Part shown: piece by piece, positions 16,050-23,557 of the stretch
Numbering within the stretch: the stretch's first letter is position 1
Layout of the letters: each line of letters begins with the position of its first letter
Source: an uncultured Rikenellaceae bacterium
GTDB lineage: Bacteria; Bacteroidota; Bacteroidia; Bacteroidales; Rikenellaceae
DNA: 43,611 nt
Direction: 5' to 3'
NCBI GenBank assembly: GCA_904501625.1
Contig: CAJGBR010000007.1
Span: 1-43,611 of the forward strand
Translations under genes and position numbers: made by a program
The notes under the pieces: generated by a model
What the model saw: the letters and a program-made list of their open reading frames with translations, nothing else
Database searches by the model: none
Told to the model about the DNA's origin: nothing

Positions 16050-17261
16050 ATGATGACTATTTTAAGTACAGGTGGCAACTTCCTCGGACAGAGTCTAGTT
16101 GACTTTGCAAATTCGTCGGGGATTGCAATGATTCTAAATAGCGGAAATTGGCAAACTTTAGTAATGCTCGGACTCTCATTGTTCTTGCTTTACTTGGCAA
16201 TTCATAAAAATTATGAGCCGCTGTTGTTGTTGCCTATCGCATTCGGTATGTTGCTGACCAACTTGCCAGGTGCTGAAATGTTCCACTCTGATCTCTTTGC
16301 CGGAGGTCACGTACATTGGGATAACTTTGTGAATGACGCAGGATTGCTCGACTACCTCTATTTGGGTGTTAAGTTGGGAATCTATCCTTGTTTGATCTTC
16401 ATCGGTGTCGGTGCAATGACAGACTTCGGTCCGCTGATTGCTAATCCAAAGAGCTTCCTCTTGGGAGCAGCAGCTCAGTTGGGTATCTTCGCAACATTTA
16501 TTGGTGCGTATGCAATGGGTTTCTCTCCGTCAGAAGCAGGTTCAATTGGTATCATCGGTGGTGCTGATGGTCCTACATCAATTTACTTGACTGCAAAATT
16601 GGCTCCACACTTGTTGGGCCCGATCGCTATTGCTGCATACTCTTATATGGCATTGGTGCCGGTTATCCAACCTCCGATTATGCGTGCCCTGACTACTCAG
16701 AAAGAACGCGAAATTAAGATGACTCAACTCCGTCAAGTATCTAAGACAGAGAAGATTGTTTTCCCAATGATTATTACAATCATTATTGCGTTGTTCTTGC
16801 CGAGTGCTGCACCGCTGGTAGGCTGCTTGATGTTGGGTAACTTGATGAAAGAATGTGGCGTTGTTGACCGTTTGAGCAAAACTGTTCAAAACGAATTGAT
16901 GAACATCGTTGTTATCTTCTTGGGTATAACAGTAGGTGCTACTGCAACTGCAGACTCATTCTTGAACTTCAAGACTTTGGGTATCTTGGCGTTGGGTATC
17001 GTAGCATTCTCAATGGGTACTTCAGGTGGTTTGCTGCTTGCTAAATTGATGAATGTCTTCCTGCCCGAAGGTAAGAAGATTAATCCGCTTATCGGCTCGG
17101 CTGGTGTATCTGCAGTTCCGATGGCTGCTCGCGTATCACAGAGTGAAGGTTTGAAGGCTAATCCTCGCAACTATCTGTTGATGCACGCAATGGGTCCGAA
17201 CGTAGCTGGTGTTATCGGTAGTGCTGTTGCTGCTGGTATCTTGTTGAGTTTCTTGGGTTAA
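16050..17261 (+). CDS. mmdB: Sodium-translocating methylmalonyl-CoA decarboxylase beta subunit
   Basis: A 403-residue polytopic inner-membrane protein of the OadB/MmdB/GcdB family. It decarboxylates carboxybiotin and uses the energy to export sodium ions. It has about nine to eleven hydrophobic segments, and the signature GGADGPTSIYLTAKL starts at residue 170 with conserved Asp173. LVPVIQPPIMRALTT follows, and a second Gly/Ala-rich half contains GSAGVSAVPMAARV. It is last in the mce-mmd operon, followed by a strong hairpin at 17286-17312. Confidence 0.96.
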   Translation: MMTILSTGGNFLGQSLVDFANSSGIAMILNSGNWQTLVMLGLSLFLLYLAIHKNYEPLLLLPIAFGMLLTNLPGAEMFHSDLFAGGHVHWDNFVNDAGLLDYLYLGVKLGIYPCLIFIGVGAMTDFGPLIANPKSFLLGAAAQLGIFATFIGAYAMGFSPSEAGSIGIIGGADGPTSIYLTAKLAPHLLGPIAIAAYSYMALVPVIQPPIMRALTTQKEREIKMTQLRQVSKTEKIVFPMIITIIIALFLPSAAPLVGCLMLGNLMKECGVVDRLSKTVQNELMNIVVIFLGITVGATATADSFLNFKTLGILALGIVAFSMGTSGGLLLAKLMNVFLPEGKKINPLIGSAGVSAVPMAARVSQSEGLKANPRNYLLMHAMGPNVAGVIGSAVAAGILLSFLG

Positions 17262-17285
17262 TCCTTTGAAATATACTTGAAAGTT

Positions 17286-17312
17286 TAGGCGTTACTCTCC
17301 AAGTAACGCCTA
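17286..17312 (+). terminator. Intrinsic terminator of the mce-mmd operon
   Basis: An 11-base-pair perfect stem (TAGGCGTTACT / AGTAACGCCTA) with a 5-base loop is followed by TGTTTTTAT. Confidence 0.88.
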
Positions 17313-17346
17313 TGTTTTTATATAGGAAAAGTGATTATAATAAAAA

Positions 17347-17370
17347 AGCCATACCTCTTACGGTATGGCT
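17347..17370 (-). terminator. Intrinsic terminator of corA
   Basis: A 9-base-pair stem (AGCCATACC / GGTATGGCT) with a 6-base loop is followed on the minus strand by six T. It lies 20 bases past the corA stop. Confidence 0.85.
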
Positions 17371-17389
17371 TGCATATTTAATATAGGTA

Positions 17390-18340
17390 TCACAACCACT
17401 TTTTCCATTTGAATAATATGTATGTCAGAACCATTGTTCCGAGCATCAATCCGAGTGCAATGTAGTACCCTCCTTGCCATTGTAGCTCCGGCATATTTCG
17501 GAAGTTCATACCGTAAATACTTGCAATCAAGGTTGGGGGTAAGAAAAATACAGATGCTACGGTAAAGATTTTTGTGATGTTGTTCTGTTCGATGTTAATC
17601 AAACCGAGAGCAGTATCTTGCAGATAGTCAAGTCTTTGATAACTGAAATCGGTGTGATTAATCAACGAGTTGACGTCTTTGATCATTAGGCCGAGTTTCG
17701 GGTAGATGTCGTTTGGAAATCTTTCGCTACGCAAAATGCCAGACAGTACACGCTGACGGTCGAAAATGTTTTCTCGCAACATCATAGTGTTTTCCTGCAA
17801 GTGGTTAATGTGTCTGAGCAACTCTTGGTTAACCTTGCCCGTGATGGTAATGTGTTTACTCAATTGAGCAACCTGTTTTGACAGCACTTCAACAAGGTCG
17901 GCATCAAGGTCGATTCGTACTTCAAGAAGCGATATGAGCAAATGATATCCCGTTGAATATGCCCGATAGTTCATTTGCAATCGTTTTTCGACCTCATTGA
18001 ACGATTTAAATTCGATATTGTGCATTGATACGAGTACGCCTTCCGATACGATAAACGAAACAGGCTCGACAGAGTAATTACCTTCAAACGGAATCAAAAA
18101 GTTTGAGTTACATACAATTGAAGTTTCACTTTCGCTATATTTTGATGTAGAATCAATCTCTTCGATTTGTTGAGTTGTCTGGAGGTTAATCTCCATAAAA
18201 TTTTCAACAGCCTTTTGTTCCTTTACGGTCGGAGCAATCAGGTCAATCCACAATATGTCATCATAGCCCATATCATCAAATAGCTTGACATCGGCATTAC
18301 GGACAATTTTATTATAAGATTTCAGGTATATTGTAATCAT
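17390..18340 (-). CDS. corA: CorA family magnesium/cobalt transporter
   Basis: A 316-residue divalent cation channel that works as a pentamer in the inner membrane. A large cytosolic alpha/beta and helical N-terminal domain (to about residue 255) is followed by two C-terminal membrane helices (about 257-276 and 291-310). The selectivity motif GMN at 277-279 (SIYGMNF) lies between them, and the protein ends in a basic tail (KWKKWL). This is standard CorA architecture. It lies 88 bases after mqnA with no clear terminator between, so read-through from mqnA is possible. No Mg2+-type leader is recognised. Confidence 0.93.
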   Translation of the reverse strand: MITIYLKSYNKIVRNADVKLFDDMGYDDILWIDLIAPTVKEQKAVENFMEINLQTTQQIEEIDSTSKYSESETSIVCNSNFLIPFEGNYSVEPVSFIVSEGVLVSMHNIEFKSFNEVEKRLQMNYRAYSTGYHLLISLLEVRIDLDADLVEVLSKQVAQLSKHITITGKVNQELLRHINHLQENTMMLRENIFDRQRVLSGILRSERFPNDIYPKLGLMIKDVNSLINHTDFSYQRLDYLQDTALGLINIEQNNITKIFTVASVFFLPPTLIASIYGMNFRNMPELQWQGGYYIALGLMLGTMVLTYILFKWKKWL

Positions 18341-18428
18341 ATTCAGCTGAATTCGGGTTATTATTCAGGTTCGGAACTTAACACAGACAGCCTTTGATTG
18401 CAAAGAATTACTGTCCTTTGGTGGTCAG

Positions 18429-19202
18429 TCAGCCCGGGTTCACACGCTCGGTACACTTAATTCCCTTCTCCCAAAACAATGCCAGAGCAGTGTGTTTGTC
18501 TCTATTGAATATGAAATCGATATTTTGCTTAAGATAATTCTGAGCCTGTTGTTTGTTGGCGTAATCAGACTCATCGATGGCTTGGGTAATATTATTCACG
18601 CCATATTTCAGTGCATTATTCAATGCACTGACAACCTCTTCCGAAACATCTGTACGTGCAACCCAAGCTGCGAACACAAATGGCAGTCCCGTCATATTTA
18701 TCCATTCAACGGACAAATCGATGCAATACTTAAATTGGTGTTCGAAATCGAAGACTCGGTCGCCAATCAGAACATATCCGATATTTTTAGTATGAGTGTC
18801 AATCTGAGTATGATTGTTTCTCATTTCGAAATTAGGATTGATGTTCCAATGTTCTTTGCACAAGATTTGTGTAAGAGAATTTGACGTACACGATTCGGGA
18901 TCAAGAATTATGGTTTTGATATCTTTTAGTTCAGAGTTGCTGAGCAATACAACCGTGTGGGCACCTTTGCTGGTACCTAAACAATAGTCACAAATGATTT
19001 TAACAGGAGTATTTAATCTTGGAATTTCAGCAACGGTTACCAGTGCGATGTCAGTCAGGCCTTGACTCATAGCTTGAGCACAACTGCTTGGTGGAGCCAA
19101 TACCAACTCACAGGGCAGGAATATTCCCGCTCTGCGAATGCCGTACACAAACGGCACTGAGTTCAGGTATGATACCGCAGTAATTCTCACCAGAGGGGCC
19201 AT
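18429..19202 (-). CDS. mqnA: Chorismate dehydratase MqnA-like (futalosine menaquinone pathway)
   Basis: MqnA dehydrates chorismate to 3-enolpyruvylbenzoate, the first step of the futalosine route to menaquinone. The 257-residue protein has a periplasmic-binding-protein fold but no signal peptide. Family features are the N-terminal ITAVSYLNSVPFVYGI, LAPPSSCAQAMSQG with DIALVTVAEIPRL, and the SCTSNSLTQIL segment lining the active site. MqnD is related, but the SYLNSVPF start favours MqnA. None of mqnB, C, D or E is in the window, so pathway completeness is untested. Confidence 0.83.
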   Translation of the reverse strand: MAPLVRITAVSYLNSVPFVYGIRRAGIFLPCELVLAPPSSCAQAMSQGLTDIALVTVAEIPRLNTPVKIICDYCLGTSKGAHTVVLLSNSELKDIKTIILDPESCTSNSLTQILCKEHWNINPNFEMRNNHTQIDTHTKNIGYVLIGDRVFDFEHQFKYCIDLSVEWINMTGLPFVFAAWVARTDVSEEVVSALNNALKYGVNNITQAIDESDYANKQQAQNYLKQNIDFIFNRDKHTALALFWEKGIKCTERVNPG

Positions 19203-19236
19203 CGTCCATAATTCTTATTCGAGTTTGATTAACGAA

Positions 19237-19244
19237 CAAAGGTA
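19237..19244 (-). promoter_or_regulatory. Probable -7 element for mqnA
   Basis: TACCTTTG on the minus strand, 34 bases upstream of the mqnA ATG. No convincing -33 TTG is seen. Confidence 0.45.
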
Positions 19245-19333
19245 GTAATTCTTTTTTGAATTGGTTCTTTTTTTAGATTTTTTTGTAGAAAAAAATGATA
19301 AAGTGTAATTATGAAAAATCTTTTGAAATAATA

Positions 19334-19365
19334 TTTGCTGTTTTGATTATAAATGCCTACCTTTG
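19334..19365 (+). promoter_or_regulatory. Bacteroidota-type promoter for fba
   Basis: TTTG (19334-19337), a 20-base spacer and TACCTTTG (19358-19365) match the consensus exactly, 40 bases before the ATG. Confidence 0.68.
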
Positions 19366-19405
19366 ATTCAAATAACACATTGTCGATTTTAAAATCTTTA
19401 CAAAT

Positions 19406-20398
19406 ATGGTATCATACAAAGAATTGGGGCTGGTGAACAGTCGCGAAATGTTTGAAAAAGCTATCGAAGGTGGTTATGCAGTTCCGGCATTCAACTTCAA
19501 TAATATGGAACAAATGCAAGCTATTATTCAAGCTTGTGTTGAAGCTGAATCTCCTGTAATTCTGCAAGTTTCAAGCGGTGCACGTAAATACGCAAACCAG
19601 ACTTTGTTGCGTTATATGGCACAGGGTGCTGTTGAGTATGCAAAAGAATTGGGTAAAAATATTCCGATTGTGTTACATCTCGATCACGGTGATACATTTG
19701 AATTGTGTAAATCTTGTATTGATTTGGGATTCTCATCAGTGATGATTGATGGTAGTTCTTTGCCATATGAAGAAAATGTTGCTTTGACAAAGAAGGTTGT
19801 TGAGTATGCTCACCAATACGATGTTACAGTTGAAGGAGAACTCGGAGTGCTTGCCGGTATAGAAGATGATGTTGCTGCAGAACACTCAACTTATACTCGT
19901 CCTGAAGATGTTGAAGACTTTGTTAAAAAAACAGGCGTAGATTCATTGGCTATCTCTATCGGAACATCTCACGGTGCTAACAAATTCCGTCCTGAACAAT
20001 GTACACGCAATGCAGACGGTGTATTGGTTCCACCACCATTGAGATTTGATATCCTGAAAGAAATCGAACGTCGTATTCCGGGATTCCCAATCGTATTGCA
20101 TGGTTCATCATCTGTTCCGCAAGATATGGTTAAGATTATTAACGAACACGGTGGTGCAATTAAAGATGCTGTAGGTATTCCTGAAGAACAACTTCGTGAA
20201 GCTGCAAAATCTGCTGTTTGTAAGGTAAATATTGATAGTGATGGTCGTTTGGCTATGACCGCAGCTATCCGTCAGCATTTTGCTGAAAAACCGGGTGATT
20301 TCGATCCTCGTAAATATTTGGGACCGGCTCGTGATTGGCTCAAAAACCTCTATATCCACAAATGCAAAGAAGTCTTGGGTAGTGCTGGAAAGGCATAG
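19406..20398 (+). CDS. fba: Class II fructose-1,6-bisphosphate aldolase
   Basis: A zinc-dependent aldolase that cleaves fructose-1,6-bisphosphate to glyceraldehyde-3-phosphate and dihydroxyacetone phosphate. The 330-residue length is normal. HLDHGD (residues 91-96) contains the catalytic Asp93 and zinc ligand His94, VEGELG follows, and TSHGANKF and LHGSSSVP provide further zinc and phosphate-binding residues. The EDVEDFVKKTGVDSLAISIGTSHG region is typical of the longer class II B subgroup. It has a strong promoter and CGT-rich codon use, suggesting high expression. Confidence 0.97.
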   Translation: MVSYKELGLVNSREMFEKAIEGGYAVPAFNFNNMEQMQAIIQACVEAESPVILQVSSGARKYANQTLLRYMAQGAVEYAKELGKNIPIVLHLDHGDTFELCKSCIDLGFSSVMIDGSSLPYEENVALTKKVVEYAHQYDVTVEGELGVLAGIEDDVAAEHSTYTRPEDVEDFVKKTGVDSLAISIGTSHGANKFRPEQCTRNADGVLVPPPLRFDILKEIERRIPGFPIVLHGSSSVPQDMVKIINEHGGAIKDAVGIPEEQLREAAKSAVCKVNIDSDGRLAMTAAIRQHFAEKPGDFDPRKYLGPARDWLKNLYIHKCKEVLGSAGKA

Positions 20399-20420
20399 TT
20401 TATCTTAAAACTGAATAATT

Positions 20421-20453
20421 ACAGAGCCTGTGCCTTACTGCATCAGGCTCTGT
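20421..20453 (+). terminator. Probable intrinsic terminator of fba
   Basis: A 10-base-pair perfect stem (ACAGAGCCTG / CAGGCTCTGT) with a 13-base loop, followed by a weak T-rich tract. It lies 23 bases after the fba stop. Confidence 0.7.
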
Positions 20454-20480
20454 TTGGTTAATAATTAAAATGTTGTTTAT

Positions 20481-21179
20481 ATGAAAAAGTTTTTTTTAGT
20501 TTTATCAGTGTTGTTGTGCGTAGCGACAACTCTATCAGCTCAGGAAAATGGCACACAACGTTCGATAGAGGTTAATGGATATTACGAAGAAGAGTTTACT
20601 CCTGACCGTATCTATATCGGTTTTACATTGAAGGAGAACCAAAAGGATAAGATTTCGGTCCAACAGCAACAGAATCAGATGGTACACGTGTTGAAAAATC
20701 TCGGCGTCGATATTGAAAAACAACTTGTTGTAAAGGATATGTTTGGTAATACAATAGGAAAGAATCCGCGTAAAAGCGTAATGTTGCAGACTCGTAATTA
20801 TGAATTACTATTGACAAATGCTGAGAGTGTTTCTGAAGTTTATGAAGCGTTGCAAGATTTAAAGGTCTACTCGCTGAGGATTAATCGTGTTGAGTTATCG
20901 ACCCTCGAAGAAGAAAAAATCAGAATAATGGGACTCGCGGTTAAAAATGCACGTCGTGTGGCAAATGTATTGGCTCAGAGTGCTGGTTGTCAAATATATA
21001 ATGTACTTCAGATTGTTTGCAACGAGTCGTTAGGTCGCAGAACGTTTGCTGGAGATTACGTAATGCTGAAGAGTGCAAGGGGGATGAATGCTGATAGCGT
21101 GGAGGAATCTGCTCCGACAATAGAATTTCGTAAGATTACCATTTCGTCTATGGTGCGAGTAAGTTACGGCATCAGATAG
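20481..21179 (+). CDS. SIMPL domain (DUF541) secreted protein
   Basis: A 232-residue protein with a signal peptide (MKKFFLVLSVLLCVATTLSAQ). The remainder matches the SIMPL/DUF541 pattern: IEVNGYYEEEFTPDRIYIGF near the start, a central AVKNARRVANVLAQSAGC helix, and a closing strand pair IEFRKITISSMVRVSYGI. These periplasmic proteins form oligomeric shells in some bacteria, but their biochemical role is unsettled. It starts 27 bases after the fba terminator, has no clear promoter of its own, and overlaps the converging glpF by 8 bases. Confidence 0.83.
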   Translation: MKKFFLVLSVLLCVATTLSAQENGTQRSIEVNGYYEEEFTPDRIYIGFTLKENQKDKISVQQQQNQMVHVLKNLGVDIEKQLVVKDMFGNTIGKNPRKSVMLQTRNYELLLTNAESVSEVYEALQDLKVYSLRINRVELSTLEEEKIRIMGLAVKNARRVANVLAQSAGCQIYNVLQIVCNESLGRRTFAGDYVMLKSARGMNADSVEESAPTIEFRKITISSMVRVSYGIR

Positions 21180-21918
21180 TTTGCAATAGAGTGTAGAGTA
21201 GGGTAGCGGTTGCGGCTCCGCATAGTGGTGCAAGTATTGGCACCCAGGCGTAGTCCCAACGGCTACTCTCTTTTTTGCCCATAGGTAGTAGCGAGTGCAT
21301 TAATCTGGGTGCTAAATCTCGTGCTGGATTTATGGCATATCCTGTTGGTCCACCGAGTGCCAAACCAATTCCCCAGACTGTAAATGCTACAGGAATAGCA
21401 CCGATACTGCCAAGTCCTACGGGTAGTGTAGTGTCGTGTTCAGTTAAAACAATTGAGCCTCCCGTTATGTATAATACTACAAACATCAGTACGAATGTTC
21501 CCAGAAATTCGCAACTGAAATTGGTGAGTGTATGGCGAATCTGAGGAAATGTGCAGAATGTTGCAAGTTTGGCACTCGTATCGTCTGTAATTTTAAAATG
21601 GTCATAATAGACTGCCCAAATCAGAATCGAACCTAATGCTGCTCCCAACATTTGAGCCGAGATGTATGGGAATATTTGTTCGACAGGAAACTGCCCGCTC
21701 AGAGCAAATCCCAACGTTACAGCAGGGTTGAGATGGGCACCACTATATGGACCTGCAACAACCACGCCGATGAATACTCCTAATGCCCACGCTGTTGTAA
21801 TTGCCAGTATCCCAGCATTGTTCCCTTTTGTCCTGTTCAAAAGAGAATTGGCAACAACACCCTCACCGAGTATCAGTATCAACATTGTGCCCAGTAATTC
21901 TGCAAAAAAAGGTGTCAT
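21172..21918 (-). CDS. glpF: Glycerol facilitator (aquaglyceroporin, MIP family)
   Basis: A 248-residue channel with six membrane helices and two half-helices. Both NPA motifs are intact: HLNPAVTLG (NPA at 64-66) and INPARDLAPRL (NPA at 197-199). Asp201 right after NPAR is the hallmark of glycerol-conducting rather than water-only channels. It lies 16 bases downstream of glpK in the same direction, so uptake and trapping by phosphorylation are encoded together. Its end overlaps the SIMPL gene on the other strand by 8 bases, leaving no space for a terminator. Confidence 0.94.
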   Translation of the reverse strand: MTPFFAELLGTMLILILGEGVVANSLLNRTKGNNAGILAITTAWALGVFIGVVVAGPYSGAHLNPAVTLGFALSGQFPVEQIFPYISAQMLGAALGSILIWAVYYDHFKITDDTSAKLATFCTFPQIRHTLTNFSCEFLGTFVLMFVVLYITGGSIVLTEHDTTLPVGLGSIGAIPVAFTVWGIGLALGGPTGYAINPARDLAPRLMHSLLPMGKKESSRWDYAWVPILAPLCGAATATLLYTLLQTI

Positions 21919-21934
21919 AGAGATTTGTTATTAG

Positions 21935-23437
21935 TTACTCGATGCTCCAATCACGAACACATTTTACGGCTTTATGCCATTTTTGTAGTTTGTGTTCGAT
22001 AATAGATTTATTTATTTGAGGAATAAAAGTTTTGTCGATTTGCCATTTTGATTTTAGTTGGTCAGGACCTGACCATATTCCCGTTGCAATGCCAGCCAGA
22101 TAGGCAGCTCCAAGTGCTGTTGTTTCCATAATTTTAGGTCTTATGACATTGATATTTCCCAGGTCGGACTGAAACTGCATCAGGAAATTATTGGCAACTG
22201 CTCCGCCGTCGACTCGTAGCGAGTGGATTCGTTTGTTCATATCTTGTTCCATTGACAGAAGCACGTCATTAACTTCAAAGGCAATTCCTTCGAGTGTTGC
22301 ACGGGCAATTTCGGCACGAGTTGTTCCTCGCGTTATTCCGAGTATTGCTCCTCTGGCATATTGATCCCAATATGGTGCCCCAAGTCCTGTCAGTGCTGGT
22401 ACGAAGTAGACTCCGTTTGAATCATTGATAGAGTTTGCGAGCTGTTCTGTTTCAGAAGAATCGGTTATGATTTTCAGCCCATCACGAATCCATTGAACGG
22501 CTGCACCTCCGACAAATACGCTGCCTTCAAGGGCATATATAACCTCGTCCTTTATTTTCCAGGCAATTGTTGTCAGTAGATTATTTTTGCTTTTAACAGG
22601 AGTATTACCCGTATTAAGCATCAAAAAACAGCCAGTACCATATGTGGTTTTTGCCATACCGGGTTCGATGCACAACTGTCCGAATAGTGCAGCCTGTTGG
22701 TCGCCTGCAATACCTGAAATCGGTATTTTTGTCGAAAATAGTGTTGTTGCTGTCTCACAAAATATCTCACTTGAAGACTTTACTTCGGGTAGAATCTCTC
22801 GAGGAATGTCAAATAGTTTTAGAAGTTCCTCGTCCCAATCGAGAGTGTGAATGTTGAACAACATCGTACGTGAGGCATTGGTGATGTCTGTAACGTGTTT
22901 TTTCCCACGGGTAAATTTCCATACCAACCACGAATCGATAGTCCCGAAGCACAACTCTCCACGTTGGGCACGTTGTCTGCACCCGGCGACATTATCCAGA
23001 ATCCATTTGAGTTTGGTTGCCGAGAAGTATGCATCAGGAATTACTCCTGTCTTGGAGTGTATCATATCTGAGTAACCCTCTTGAATCAATCTGCTGCAAT
23101 ATTCTGCAGTTCTGCGATCTTGCCACACGATTGCATTATAGACAGGTTCGGAGGTGGATCTGTCCCATACGACTACTGTTTCGCGTTGATTGGTTATGCC
23201 GATGCAGGCTATATCCCGACCTGTAAGATTGGCACGTGCGATTGCTTCTGCTGCAACTGAGGATTGAGTATACCATATCTCATTGGGGTTATGTTCGACC
23301 CAGCCTGGCTGTGGGTAGTATTGTTCAAATGGGTGTTGTGAGATTGATACTGGGGTTGATTCCTCATCAAATATTATAGCACGAGACGAGGTTGTTCCTT
23401 GATCAAGTGCCAGGATGTAACGTTTATTGTTGCTCAT
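21935..23437 (-). CDS. glpK: Glycerol kinase
   Basis: A cytosolic FGGY-family kinase that converts glycerol and ATP to sn-glycerol-3-phosphate. The ATG at 23437 gives 500 residues starting MSNNKRYILALDQGTTSSRA, matching the usual start; an upstream in-frame ATG at 23461 would add eight unlikely residues. Visible signatures are LALDQGTTSSRAI (phosphate 1), GWVEHNPNEIW, GITNQRET, the GIAGDQQAALFGQ phosphate 2 region and LRVDGGAVANNFLMQ near the adenosine site. It is followed by glpF, but glycerol-3-phosphate dehydrogenase is not in the window. Confidence 0.96.
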   Translation of the reverse strand: MSNNKRYILALDQGTTSSRAIIFDEESTPVSISQHPFEQYYPQPGWVEHNPNEIWYTQSSVAAEAIARANLTGRDIACIGITNQRETVVVWDRSTSEPVYNAIVWQDRRTAEYCSRLIQEGYSDMIHSKTGVIPDAYFSATKLKWILDNVAGCRQRAQRGELCFGTIDSWLVWKFTRGKKHVTDITNASRTMLFNIHTLDWDEELLKLFDIPREILPEVKSSSEIFCETATTLFSTKIPISGIAGDQQAALFGQLCIEPGMAKTTYGTGCFLMLNTGNTPVKSKNNLLTTIAWKIKDEVIYALEGSVFVGGAAVQWIRDGLKIITDSSETEQLANSINDSNGVYFVPALTGLGAPYWDQYARGAILGITRGTTRAEIARATLEGIAFEVNDVLLSMEQDMNKRIHSLRVDGGAVANNFLMQFQSDLGNINVIRPKIMETTALGAAYLAGIATGIWSGPDQLKSKWQIDKTFIPQINKSIIEHKLQKWHKAVKCVRDWSIE

Positions 23438-23503
23438 AAGTGTTAAAGCTTTATTTTGCAATTACTCAATAAAATTTGTGCCAATCTGAATTTTTTGAAA
23501 AAC

Positions 23504-23539
23504 AAAAAAGGGCACAACCCGAAGGTTGTGTCCTTTTTT
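23504..23539 (-). terminator. Strong terminator of the fimbrial operon
   Basis: A long stem (23504-23519 with 23524-23539) with a CGAA loop and A/T runs on both sides, 19 bases past the stop of the last pilin-like gene. The core pairs are GGACACAACC / GGTTGTGTCC with one wobble. Confidence 0.88.
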
Positions 23540-23557
23540 CGATGAGATTTGAACTGA

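Noticed and set aside
23438..23461. Upstream ATG that would lengthen glpK by eight residues
   Set aside because: The ATG at 23437 gives the usual glycerol kinase N-terminus; the extension is not family-like.
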